Part shown: positions 24,624 to 33,194 of the stretch, one piece after another
Layout of the letters: each line of letters opens with the position of its first letter
Position numbering within the stretch: position 1 is the stretch's first letter
Source of the DNA: Bacteroidales bacterium
GTDB taxonomy: Bacteria; Bacteroidota; Bacteroidia; Bacteroidales; UBA6680
DNA: 64,000 nucleotides
Direction: 5' to 3'
NCBI GenBank assembly: GCA_025210735.1
Contig: JAOARD010000073.1
Location: forward strand, 1 to 64,000
The notes under the pieces: model-generated
Databases searched by the model: none
Told to the model about the DNA's origin: nothing
Seen by the model: the letters and a program-made list of their open reading frames with translations, nothing else
Position numbers and translations under genes: made by a program

Positions 24624-26447
24624 CTATCTTTTAAGAAAATCTCTGTTATATATCTGCAACAGCGCCTTTCCTCTATTCTCTAGTTGCTCTGTTTTGCCCT
24701 GCTCTACAAGATTACGTTTGCCAACATTATCGTAAACCAGCATACCCTTTTTGTCTATATAACCAAAACCATCGTTATAGGAGTATATTGCATGTCCGTT
24801 ACCTTTACAAAGCAGATCGTTACCAAATATAAACCTGTCGCTACTCCACTTAAGCTGATTAAGCAACGTTGTAGGAAAATCTACCTGACTACCAACCTTG
24901 GTTATTGCAACACTATTATTTACAGCACCGCCAGTCCATATCATAGGTATCTTAAACTTATCAGGATGATGAACAGGAGAGTTGTAAGGATGACGCATTC
25001 CGTGATCAGCAACAAATACAATAAGTGTATTATCCCACCAATCTGTCTGCTTTGCCTTGGCTATAAAATCGCCAATGCAAGAGTCGGTATAGTGAACAGA
25101 GTTTCTGAACTTATTCTCTTCTGTATCGTTCGGAAATATTGGTGTTGCTGGTACATCAAAAGGCTCATGTGAGCTTAATGTAAAAAACACCTTAAAGAAT
25201 TTTCCCTTATCATTATTAATATCGTCAAGGAATCTGTTAAACATTATATGATCGTGCACACCCCATTTTGCATTATATGTATCCTCGCTAAAATCGTCCA
25301 TAGATACTACATCTCTGAAACCAGAACTCTTAACATACGATCGCATATTGGCAAAATCTACATCGCCGCCATAGTAGTATGCTGTTGAGTAGTTACGCTC
25401 TGTAAACTCCTTTGCCAGCGATGGTAACGATTGTGTCTTCTTAGGAAACTTAATTACCGATGTTGTTGGTTGTGCCGGATATCCACTCAACAATGCAACA
25501 ATACCTTTATCGCTTCTGTCGCCACTGGCAAATATATTATTGAATAGCACACCGTTTTTAGCAATCTTATTAAGCTCTGGCGTTACACTATCCTCACCAC
25601 CCAATGCACCAATAAGTTTAGATGTAAAGCTCTCAAGAATAATTACAACTACGTTCGGATCTTCTGTTTTAATCACATACTGTTCCAGATTACTCTTAAC
25701 ATCAATATTATTGGCTATAGAGTCTGCAACAGTATCGTCCATAAACTTATACTGCTTATTTATCTTATTACGCTTAAGCAGCGAGTGATTCACATTCCAT
25801 ACAACATTTATTGCGGCATGGTTTGCAAACTGGTTATCTGAAAAATATACCGATCCTGTATTAATAGGTGCCAGCCCAACTCCTCCTCTTATTGGCAAAA
25901 ACATAAATGCTGCCAGAAACAGGAAAACAGGCATTACACTCCAGTGTATTGGTTCACTATCTTTTAGCGGTCTGAACACCATTCTGTTCATAAAAAACAG
26001 TGTTCCAAAAAACAGAATTGCATACGTTGCAAATCCAATAACCAGAATATACCATTCAGCGGATGCCATTGCTTCGCCCGGAGTTTTAAGATACAACAGT
26101 GGTGTTGAGTCCATTCTAAAACCCCAGTTTCGGTATAGTTCACAATCGGCAGCAACAATACCTGCTGCATATAACAGGGCCAATACAGAGAAGCTATACA
26201 TTACATATCTGAGTACCTTACCCTTAAGCAGTGTTGTTATAAGAAAAAATATTGATGTAAAGAACATTATATATCCTGTAACAGACAGATCAAGTTTTAA
26301 TCCGTATATATAACTCCCTATAATATCTGATGTACTTAGTTCTGCCGATTGAGATATATTGTATATCATAAACAGTGTTCTGGCAACAACAAAAAAGCTA
26401 AGCCAAATTATAAAGTAGTTCAGGTATATGTGTAATCTTTTCTTCAT
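24624..26447 (-). CDS. LTA synthase-like sulfatase-family membrane enzyme
   Basis: This 607-residue protein has five membrane helices (about 8-30, 48-72, 80-102, 130-152, 170-188) and a large periplasmic sulfatase-fold domain from about 262. The domain carries LESF (Glu272), a nucleophile-region RSDKG (Ser312), TLSSHEPF and VADHGMRH, which are the metal and catalytic positions of the LtaS/OpgB/sulfatase superfamily. Gram-negative members usually transfer phosphoglycerol or phosphoethanolamine to surface glycans, not lipoteichoic acid. It is transcribed alone. The nucleophile is serine where Staphylococcus LtaS has threonine, so the substrate should not be assumed. Confidence 0.85.
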   Translation of the reverse strand: MKKRLHIYLNYFIIWLSFFVVARTLFMIYNISQSAELSTSDIIGSYIYGLKLDLSVTGYIMFFTSIFFLITTLLKGKVLRYVMYSFSVLALLYAAGIVAADCELYRNWGFRMDSTPLLYLKTPGEAMASAEWYILVIGFATYAILFFGTLFFMNRMVFRPLKDSEPIHWSVMPVFLFLAAFMFLPIRGGVGLAPINTGSVYFSDNQFANHAAINVVWNVNHSLLKRNKINKQYKFMDDTVADSIANNIDVKSNLEQYVIKTEDPNVVVIILESFTSKLIGALGGEDSVTPELNKIAKNGVLFNNIFASGDRSDKGIVALLSGYPAQPTTSVIKFPKKTQSLPSLAKEFTERNYSTAYYYGGDVDFANMRSYVKSSGFRDVVSMDDFSEDTYNAKWGVHDHIMFNRFLDDINNDKGKFFKVFFTLSSHEPFDVPATPIFPNDTEENKFRNSVHYTDSCIGDFIAKAKQTDWWDNTLIVFVADHGMRHPYNSPVHHPDKFKIPMIWTGGAVNNSVAITKVGSQVDFPTTLLNQLKWSSDRFIFGNDLLCKGNGHAIYSYNDGFGYIDKKGMLVYDNVGKRNLVEQGKTEQLENRGKALLQIYNRDFLKR

Positions 26448-26515
26448 ATTTATTCTCTTAATATTCTATCTGTTTACAACTATTTTCTTGTTATAATTGA
26501 GCGGAGTCTAAAAAG

Positions 26516-26995
26516 TTAATCCTCTTTTGAGACAACCAGTTTATCCTTATTATAGATATAGTATCTAACCTTTTTCTCTCTTATAAAATTGTCTTTAACC
26601 TTTATCTTCTTTATCTCCTCAAACTCTTTCTCAATTGTATCTATATAGTTATTATTGTTCTTCTTAAGTTTCTTTACAACCCTCTCTGCCCAGAAAAGAT
26701 CATTGCGTATATTAAGTATATCAGCATCCTCTTCGTCAACCGATACAATAATATTATTCACACTCCACTTCTTGTTATCTTTCAACATTCCAATGCCTTG
26801 CATAACCTTACTCTTTAATACAGTGTATGAATGAAACTCTTTTGATACAACCATAAGTGCAAGACCATAGATTGGGATAAAGTTTGTAAACGATACAGAA
26901 TCGAACTTAAAAACATGAAATACAAGGGTTACAATACAACAAACTGATATTGCTATAATAATCCTGACTAAATGAACATTTATATCTTTAAACAT
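26516..26995 (-). CDS. Small membrane protein with charged C-terminal helices, unknown
   Basis: The ATG at 26995 gives 159 residues and avoids a 59-base overlap with the upstream gene. Two hydrophobic helices (about 10-28 and 36-53) are followed by a charged, Lys/Glu-rich cytoplasmic region with DEEDADILNIRNDLFWAERVVKKLKK, which reads as a coiled coil. I recognise no family. It is the last gene in a three-gene unit after DUF523 and the FMN-barrel protein, ten bases from the latter. Confidence 0.6.
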   Translation of the reverse strand: MFKDINVHLVRIIIAISVCCIVTLVFHVFKFDSVSFTNFIPIYGLALMVVSKEFHSYTVLKSKVMQGIGMLKDNKKWSVNNIIVSVDEEDADILNIRNDLFWAERVVKKLKKNNNNYIDTIEKEFEEIKKIKVKDNFIREKKVRYYIYNKDKLVVSKED

Positions 26996-27005
26996 AGATG
27001 CAATA

Positions 27006-27416
27006 TTATAAAAATTCTCTCTTAGGTGGCATATGATTAAGGTCAAATACTTCGCCCTCGGCAAGATCTAACGAGAAATAGGTAAGAATTTCATTGTCGA
27101 ATGATTTATAGATAGACTTAAGTACTTCACTATTATCAAATATCTCTCTTTTTACCTCAGTTGACAGGTTAAAGTTAGCCTCTCCTCTTACTCTTATTGA
27201 TATATTATCGGCATAAGCCAGTACCTCTATATTAGAATTCATCTTTATCTGCTTATATACCACTTTCTCTGTAGTTGTGGCAAAATATAGCTTATCTTCA
27301 TCAACCTTCATTACCTGAAAAACACGAACAGAAGGGTTTCCTTTTTTATCAACCGTAGCTATAGAAAGGTTTCTGTTCTCAGAAATAAACTTAGCAATAA
27401 ACTGTTTTGTAGTCAT
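27006..27416 (-). CDS. Pyridoxamine 5'-phosphate oxidase-like FMN-barrel protein
   Basis: This 136-residue split-barrel protein has the N-terminal NLSIATVDKKGNPSVRVFQV, typical of the PNPOx-like fold, then YFATTTEKVVYKQI and VLAYADNISIRVRGEANF. Members bind FMN or F420-like cofactors and reduce small molecules; the substrate is unknown. It starts on the TAATG overlap with the end of the DUF523 gene, so they are cotranslated. Confidence 0.85.
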   Translation of the reverse strand: MTTKQFIAKFISENRNLSIATVDKKGNPSVRVFQVMKVDEDKLYFATTTEKVVYKQIKMNSNIEVLAYADNISIRVRGEANFNLSTEVKREIFDNSEVLKSIYKSFDNEILTYFSLDLAEGEVFDLNHMPPKREFL

Positions 27417-27829
27417 TATAAATCCTCCTCAGTTTTTATATCAATTCCGTTATCTGACAAAAGCTTTGCAAACAATCCGTCTCCCTTTGTCAATGTACCG
27501 CTATAGGTTCCGTTATATATCCTTCCGTATCCGCACGATGGCGATTTTGCTTTTAATATTGCCTCTTTACATCCGGCAAGCTTTGCAATATTCAGTGCTT
27601 CATTCGCTCCTCTGGTAAACTGATCTGTAAGATCAACTGCCTCAGCAGTGCATACTTTACCATTAATTATCTCTGCTGGTTTACGCGGAGTTGTTAAACC
27701 TCCTAACTGCTCCGGACACACAGGAATTGCCTCCTGTCTTTTTACCAAATCAACAACATAATCAACTGTATTTGATTTACCATCGTACCTGCAATTTACT
27801 CCTGCAAGACAAGCACTAACTATCTTCAT
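27416..27829 (-). CDS. DUF523 family protein
   Basis: This 137-residue DUF523 protein opens VSACLAGVNCRYDGKSN, carries VCPEQLGGLTTPRKPAEI in the middle and ILKAKSPSCGYGRIYNG at about 93-109. The invariant cysteines (in ACLAGVNC, VCPE, PSCG) suggest a metal or iron-sulfur site. Function is not established; the family is widespread in anaerobes and often lies with small metabolic enzymes. It is the first gene of the unit behind a TATCTTTG element. Confidence 0.85.
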   Translation of the reverse strand: MKIVSACLAGVNCRYDGKSNTVDYVVDLVKRQEAIPVCPEQLGGLTTPRKPAEIINGKVCTAEAVDLTDQFTRGANEALNIAKLAGCKEAILKAKSPSCGYGRIYNGTYSGTLTKGDGLFAKLLSDNGIDIKTEEDL

Positions 27830-27908
27830 AATGTTCTTACTATATATACATTTTCGAAAAGCCAGTTATATAGTACCCTCTATATACACAACACCCATGG
27901 CTATATTA

Positions 27909-27916
27909 CAAAGATA
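27909..27916 (-). promoter_or_regulatory. Candidate -7 element for the DUF523 operon
   Basis: TATCTTTG on the minus strand is a perfect TAnnTTTG match 80 bases before the start of the DUF523 gene. No suitably spaced -33 box was seen. Confidence 0.4.
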
Positions 27917-28032
27917 GATTAATACTTAATAGCTTTACTGCTGTACAATCTTTTATTTACCAGATGATATAATTCTGTTATATACAGCCATATGTCTTTT
28001 GTTAAAAACATTATAACTCTATCTTTCCAACT

Positions 28033-28377
28033 CTATTTTAGTACCGATTTATAGAAATCGCGAAGCTCATTTTTGGTCTCAATATCTAATCCGTGCCACC
28101 TAATACCTCTAATTGCACCTTCAAGAGCAAGCAACATATGTATACAAACATCGCCATTATAGTAGGTAGATATTTTTATTATTGCATTCTGACTACCGCA
28201 CTCTATTAACTGCTCAGATGTAGATATTCCTACATTCTCAAGCCTTGTACCCAGCTCTTTACCAATATTCGGCAGTTCTCTTACTGAACTCATTTTAATT
28301 GCATTAATATATTTTGATACAATAAAATTAAAAAAAGTTGCCTTTTCTTTTTCAATAAATAAAAGCTTCTTCAACAT
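28033..28377 (-). CDS. TfoX C-terminal domain protein
   Basis: The C-terminal ~85 residues match the TfoX/Sxy C-terminal domain: VRELPNIGKELGTRLENVGIST, a helix-hairpin-helix-like segment, then ALEGAIRGIRWHGLD near the end. Two starts are possible. The ATG at 28377 gives 114 residues; the ATG at 28293 (MSSVRELPNIG) gives 86, the size of a stand-alone domain. The longer frame reaching 28461 runs into a terminator stem and is rejected. Stand-alone TfoX-C proteins are common and their function is unclear; no competence genes are nearby. Confidence 0.75.
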   Translation of the reverse strand: MLKKLLFIEKEKATFFNFIVSKYINAIKMSSVRELPNIGKELGTRLENVGISTSEQLIECGSQNAIIKISTYYNGDVCIHMLLALEGAIRGIRWHGLDIETKNELRDFYKSVLK

Positions 28378-28453
28378 AATATATGTACCAGATAGAGTAA
28401 TCGGAATATATGTGTAACAATTCTTGTCGAAAAAAAATGATTCTCTATCCTTT

Positions 28454-28495
28454 AAAGGCACTGACTAACCCGGACACAGTCAGTGCCTTTATTTT
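28454..28495 (+). terminator. Strong terminator hairpin (plus orientation)
   Basis: Perfect 12-bp arms AAAGGCACTGAC (28454-28465) and GTCAGTGCCTTT (28479-28490) are followed by ATTTTTTA. No plus-strand gene ends here, so it may end an undetected small transcript, or act on minus-strand readthrough, since a run of eight A lies on its other side. Confidence 0.7.
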
Positions 28496-28505
28496 TTACA
28501 AAAAA

Positions 28506-28534
28506 ATCCGCTCTGACATATTATCAGAACGGAT
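28506..28534 (-). terminator. Terminator hairpin, minus orientation
   Basis: ATCCGCTCTGA (28506-28516) and TCAGAACGGAT (28524-28534) pair at 10 of 11 positions. On the minus strand a run of T follows. It probably ends the FAD oxidoreductase transcript, though 200 bases past its stop. The 358-base gap between genes holds the two hairpins and otherwise unremarkable AT-rich sequence. Confidence 0.65.
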
Positions 28535-28736
28535 CTTCATAAACAACTATCAATCGCAAAACATCACCCCCTTCAGGATTAGTTGTTTTAACGTAATAAA
28601 CGATGAATTATATTCACCTATTACAGATCAAATTCAAGAACCTGATCTAACAATTTGTTGTATAACCAAAGTGCTCATAATGTATTGAGTAAAATTATAA
28701 CTAAACCCGATGTGATAAGTCACTATTATACTCGTT

Positions 28737-30167
28737 TCACTTAAGATACTCCAGTACCCTCTCTGCTGCTTTTTTCCCGCTAAAAAAGGCACCGTCAACA
28801 GTAGCATACATCATGTAATCGCCTGCTAAAAATATTGGTCCTCTAACAGTTCTGTCTTTTAGCAATATCCTTATGTTGTTACCATAATTCGGACTAAATA
28901 TTGGGAACGCATATTCAAAACGTGTAATATCATATCCTAAAACATTACCCTCAAAACCCGGATAGTACCTATTCAGTGTTGCGTAAACACTATTCAGTAA
29001 CTCTCTGTCCGATTGACCTGTAAAACCTTTGTCGTATGCATATTCAGGTGCCATGTAAACCGATAGTATTGAACGCCCTCTGTACGTGCTATCAACCTGT
29101 GGTCTTATAGCATCATACAACGTTACAACCTCGCCCTCATCTATACAAGATACCGACCATGTTTCATGAAGCAGTCGTTTTTTCAGAAACAGATTTACTG
29201 TGGCATATTTTGAGTACTTAATTCCGCTTAATGTATTACGCACTCCTGTAGACAGATGATTATCTACTATAAGCTCTGTAACAGGTGCTGGTGTTGCCAT
29301 TATTACGGCTTTAGATTTTACTGTAGTAATAGTTCCGCTCTTTACATACGATACTGTTACTGTTTTATCGTTGTTTACTACAACTCTGTTTACATAAGCT
29401 CCTGAAACTACTCTGTTTTGCAGTTGATTATTTAACGCCTCTATAATGCTGTACATCCCTTTGTTAAATGAGTATACCACACTCTCATTAATAGATAATG
29501 GTACAGGAAAGTTAAATGCCATTTCCGGTATATCAAACAGCATAGAGTAGTTTGAGTTATCGGTACCAAACAGTCCGCGATTCTCTATATCAAAGAATTT
29601 CTGAATAAGTTCTGAGTAACCATTTCTGGTAAGCCACTCCTTAACCGATTGATTATCGAGATGTTCATAATCTATTATATCTAACTGATCTTCAAATAGA
29701 GCATCCTCTATACCCCTCTTATTCATCTTGTCAAGTTGTTTAAGCAAAGCGTAGTACTGTTTCTTCTCTTTATCTGTTAAGAAGTTAAGTATCTCTTTGC
29801 CAAAATAGAATTTACCATTATATGCAACACCATCGGTAGGTGCAGGTATCTTCTCTGCAACAATACCAAGCTCTTTTAACAGCTCTTTCAGATAATCATC
29901 CGGCTCTCCTATATACTCGGTACCTTTAGGATAATGAAAACCATTCCATTTACCCGAAAGACATCTGCCACCAAGTTCCTCCTCTTTTTCGAGAACCAAT
30001 ATATTTTTATCCTTCAGATTATATGCAGCAGTTAATCCGCTAAATCCGCCACCAACAATTATCACATCATATATATCATCGGTTTTTTTACCAGTTCTCT
30101 CTCCCGCAAAAACTGCATTGCAAAATATTGTTAGCAATAAAAGTATTACTGAAAATTGTCTCATCAT
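28737..30167 (-). CDS. Secreted FAD-dependent amine-oxidase-like oxidoreductase
   Basis: This ~476-residue flavoprotein begins with a signal peptide (hydrophobic 5-21, cleavage near VFAGE). The dinucleotide-binding GGGFSGLTAAY lies at about 40-50, then VLEKEEELGGRC, and a C-terminal FAD-contacting segment (PIFLAGDYMMYATVDGAFFSGKKAA). This is the monoamine oxidase/phytoene desaturase/protoporphyrinogen oxidase superfamily. The substrate is unknown. Export of an FAD enzyme of this kind to the periplasm is notable because most relatives are cytoplasmic. Tandem ATG codons at 30167 and 30164 are the likely starts. Transcribed alone. Confidence 0.82.
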   Translation of the reverse strand: MMRQFSVILLLLTIFCNAVFAGERTGKKTDDIYDVIIVGGGFSGLTAAYNLKDKNILVLEKEEELGGRCLSGKWNGFHYPKGTEYIGEPDDYLKELLKELGIVAEKIPAPTDGVAYNGKFYFGKEILNFLTDKEKKQYYALLKQLDKMNKRGIEDALFEDQLDIIDYEHLDNQSVKEWLTRNGYSELIQKFFDIENRGLFGTDNSNYSMLFDIPEMAFNFPVPLSINESVVYSFNKGMYSIIEALNNQLQNRVVSGAYVNRVVVNNDKTVTVSYVKSGTITTVKSKAVIMATPAPVTELIVDNHLSTGVRNTLSGIKYSKYATVNLFLKKRLLHETWSVSCIDEGEVVTLYDAIRPQVDSTYRGRSILSVYMAPEYAYDKGFTGQSDRELLNSVYATLNRYYPGFEGNVLGYDITRFEYAFPIFSPNYGNNIRILLKDRTVRGPIFLAGDYMMYATVDGAFFSGKKAAERVLEYLK

Positions 30168-30429
30168 CAATTATTTTTTTAGTTAACAGCGCAAACATAG
30201 CCTTGGTTTATTACTATTGAGTGTTTACCGATAAGTCAGGACAACATCAGGTATCATTATCAGGTTTAACTTATAAGTCAACACCGCATAACCATTAATT
30301 TCCAAGACATTAACTAAACACACTAAAGTTAAGTGGATCAGTCTGAGTTTTCAGTTGTAACTAATAAATGAGGATGATATAAACCACTCAATTATTGAAT
30401 CACTTACTTCCAGATATAAAATCCTGCAA

Positions 30430-31260
30430 AAGCCACCCTCTGTATCTCCTCCTGGGAGGAGTTAGGTTCTAAATACATAAATGTGTTCTCCATCAATCAG
30501 AATATCTCCTAGTAGTTAAACGGGCTCAGTCCGAGCTGCCAGCTCGAACTAGCATTAGGGTGTGTATTACCAGATAATATTACCTTGAATTGAATTATGA
30601 TATTTATTTATTGGTAAAATAATTGGTTTGCATGCAAATACACGTAACTCATTATATTACAGCAAACTCCCCTTGAAGGGTTAGGGGTGGGTAATTAGTA
30701 TATATCTTGTTTTAACCTGCACTTTCAGTGCGATTGTTCTTATAATCTAACCGCCCTACGCGTTGCATAGGGCTAGGATAAGCTGCCACTTCGTGGCGAT
30801 AAAAGTATCTCCAATAGTTAAGCGGGTTCAATCCGAGCAGTCGTCAGGAATAGGCAAATCGTATGCATGTCAATCGCTCTACTCTAAGCGAGACATGTTT
30901 ATTGACAAGTACTACCTTAACCAATAAGCTATATAGATATAAACCTTTCCATCAACTACGCTAAGAGATTGCTTTAGAATGGCGGGCTTAGTCCGAGCTA
31001 CCAGCTCGAACTAGCTTTAGGGTATGTATAACCGGAGATTATTACTTCTAATTGAATTGTGAGATTGGTTAAATAACTTGAGATAGAGTTAGCGTAATAC
31101 ATTATGCTACAATAACGGGCTGAAAGCCCAGATTATTTAACCCAATGTGTTACATTGGGTTAAATAAATATGAAAGAAGGCGTCCTGAAAGGACAACTTA
31201 AAGTTTAATCGCATAAGATTTGACACTTAGTATACTGTAAACAAACTGGTTATGTATTAC
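30430..31260 (-). repeat. Hairpin-repeat array E (inverted)
   Basis: This gene-free block carries the composite repeat in the opposite orientation to A-D. In order it has a CTCCTCCTGGGAGGAG-like stem, CCGAGCTGCCAGCTCG, the G-rich module, GCACTTTCAGTGC, CCCTACGCGTTGCATAGGG, GCCACTTCGTGGC, TCGCTCTACTCTAAGCGA, another AGCTACCAGCT stem, then GGGCTGAAAGCCC, AACCCAATGTGTTACATTGGGTT and GTCCTGAAAGGAC. Some stems carry paired substitutions relative to other arrays (for example ATTGGG with CCCAAT). The wider 30168-31409 gap holds nothing else but a promoter element. Confidence 0.88.
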
Positions 31261-31361
31261 AGATTTGTATAATTGTTCTATATCTGTAATCAGGCGGGCA
31301 TAGTATGTGTTGTCAGTTGAAACTAACAAGAAAACTATCAGGAACATATGTTTCTGTAATG

Positions 31362-31369
31362 TATATTTG
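31362..31369 (+). promoter_or_regulatory. Candidate -7 element
   Basis: TATATTTG, a perfect TAnnTTTG, lies 40 bases before the ATG at 31410. No matching -33 box at the usual spacing. Confidence 0.45.
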
Positions 31370-31409
31370 CAAACTTGCGTTTGTAATTTTATTGAAAGAT
31401 TAAGTTAAA

Positions 31410-31868
31410 ATGACAATTGAAGATATAATAAACGAATTAGAGAGTTATAGAAGTAACTATTCATTGGATGAGGATGAAATAACAGATTTCTTTGAAAATA
31501 TTGGAGAAAAGATATATGCCTTAAATGATATCGACAGTAATTCTCTTAAACGTATCATTAAGTCATTTTTCACATATTTAGATAACCATTCTCCAAACCT
31601 AGAAGAAAATTGGACTTTCATTCATCTATTAGAGAGTCTTAATAAGCCTGACTATAAGATATACAATAAAATATTGTTAGATTTTAATAGTACCAGTCCA
31701 ACTATAACATCTGTTCTTTTATTAAACAGATATATAAACTCTTTAAGTGGAGATGACTGGAAAGCAAAAGTTAATCTATTAAAGGAAATCTGTGAGAATT
31801 CTGATTTTGATACTTGCGTAAAAGAAGCTGCTGCTGACTTCTATAATTTTCAATCTACGAAATCATAA
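31410..31868 (+). CDS. Helical cytoplasmic protein, unknown
   Basis: This 152-residue acidic, predominantly helical protein has no signal or membrane segment. Its pattern, with regular helices such as DYKIYNKILLDF and DDWKAKVNLLKEICENS, resembles immunity proteins of polymorphic toxin systems, but I cannot name a family. It is one base from the following secreted-protein gene, so they form an operon. Both sit between hairpin arrays E and F. No toxin gene is visible in the window. Confidence 0.6.
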   Translation: MTIEDIINELESYRSNYSLDEDEITDFFENIGEKIYALNDIDSNSLKRIIKSFFTYLDNHSPNLEENWTFIHLLESLNKPDYKIYNKILLDFNSTSPTITSVLLLNRYINSLSGDDWKAKVNLLKEICENSDFDTCVKEAAADFYNFQSTKS

Positions 31869-31869
31869 A

Positions 31870-32652
31870 ATGAAGAGAATTACAATATTATTATTTTTTT
31901 GCGCGTTTTTTGGAAAAGTATTCTCAACAAATCAAATGTCTGATATTCTAATTTGGAATCAGGACACACTTTACCTATATGATTCTCCCTTAGAGATAAT
32001 ACCTGATTTATCAGAGAAATTACGAGCCAATATAGAAGAGGTTGAGATCTCGTCTGATTGTTGGAATGGTTTTTATGTAGAATGGGAAATAATAGATAAC
32101 ACATTGTATCTGACAAATATTTATGAATGTAATTCTGATAAAAATCTAAATTCGAAATTTGAGAAGATCTTGAATCGAAAGTTTAAAAACGGTTTAATGA
32201 AGGCTGATTGGGTAAATACAGACTTTTGGTGTGGAAAGAATTTTGTTCCAGACCAAACTTTGTATATTTCCATATTCAAGCATGAATACAACCTTAACTT
32301 TTTAAATGCAAAACTAGAGAAAATAAAAGAGTCTCATTATTTACCGTGTAAATTTAAAACAGAGGATGATTTTTTAAAATTTATTCTACCCAGATTAAAT
32401 TGGAACAATATGCCTTCATTAGAAAATAGAGAAATTGACATATCAATTTATTTAATAACAGATAAAACTGGAAAAGTAGTTAATGGGAAAATCGAAAATT
32501 CTTCTAATCCAGAATTCAATAGTGAAGTTTTAAAAGTAGCTAGACAAATTCCATGCTTGACAGTCTACTTTAATAGAGGAAAATTCTGGAATGTCGGCAG
32601 AACAATAGACCTCACTATAAATAAAAAGAATGTAAACCAATACCTTCGCTAA
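31870..32652 (+). CDS. Secreted protein with TonB-C-like tail, paralogue of 7247-8119
   Basis: This 260-residue protein has a signal peptide (residues 1-19, ending VFSTN). The mature part opens SDILIWNQDTLYL, the same as the protein at 7247-8119, then PLEIIPDL, EIIDNTLYLTNI.EC, FKNGLMKADW and a C-terminal TonB-C-like region (ITDKTGKVVNGKIE, PEFNSEVLKVARQIP). The function is unknown; the tail may bind a partner rather than energise transport. It lacks the N-terminal anchor of TonB. It is cotranscribed with the 152-residue helical protein. Confidence 0.7.
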   Translation: MKRITILLFFCAFFGKVFSTNQMSDILIWNQDTLYLYDSPLEIIPDLSEKLRANIEEVEISSDCWNGFYVEWEIIDNTLYLTNIYECNSDKNLNSKFEKILNRKFKNGLMKADWVNTDFWCGKNFVPDQTLYISIFKHEYNLNFLNAKLEKIKESHYLPCKFKTEDDFLKFILPRLNWNNMPSLENREIDISIYLITDKTGKVVNGKIENSSNPEFNSEVLKVARQIPCLTVYFNRGKFWNVGRTIDLTINKKNVNQYLR

Positions 32653-32909
32653 CAAAAGCTATATTTAATCGGTCTGTAATTTACTTACCCCATTGTTGAA
32701 AGGAAAGGTCTTCGAAATCGTCAATTCATTTTAATTTGGAGGTTATTAACAATTAGATATTCCTAATACAGATATTTGTATCAATAAACAACTGCTAAAC
32801 CAATTTTGAATCAGAGATTTATAGTTCAAATAAATTGCGATGGACACGATAATAGAGCAATTCTAGACTGCCTATTTAGTATGTAGAATAATATAAAGGA
32901 TAACATAAA

Positions 32910-33185
32910 ATGAACATCATAGAGAAACGACTTTTGGAAAATGTTTTTGATTCGCTTGACAGATTGTTTGATAAAGAGTGTAAGGTTATTGACTTTTATG
33001 CATTGATATTTGCTTCGGATATTGCATTGAAAGAGACTAAATCAAGCGTTAGTTTATCTGAGTATATAGATAAATTAGATACTATTTTAAAAGCAGGTGG
33101 TTCAGAAAATAAACAAAGAGAATGTACTATATCGGCAACAAATAGTTTAAGAGATAAATTGAATGAGTTGTTGCCTATTGATTGA
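32910..33185 (+). CDS. Small helical protein, unknown
   Basis: This 91-residue protein has a strongly helical, charged sequence (IIEKRLLENVFDSLDRLF, SLSEYIDKLDTIL, NSLRDKLNELLPID) and no signal peptide. The style is that of small immunity or antitoxin-like proteins, but no family is recognised. It stands alone, 257 bases after the secreted protein and just before array F. Nothing recognisable lies in that gap. It is probably a real gene because of its codon pattern and clean start. Confidence 0.55.
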   Translation: MNIIEKRLLENVFDSLDRLFDKECKVIDFYALIFASDIALKETKSSVSLSEYIDKLDTILKAGGSENKQRECTISATNSLRDKLNELLPID

Positions 33186-33194
33186 GTTATATAA

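Noticed and set aside
28033-28461. 142-codon version of the TfoX-C gene
   Set aside because: Its first codons would lie in the terminator stem at 28454-28465.
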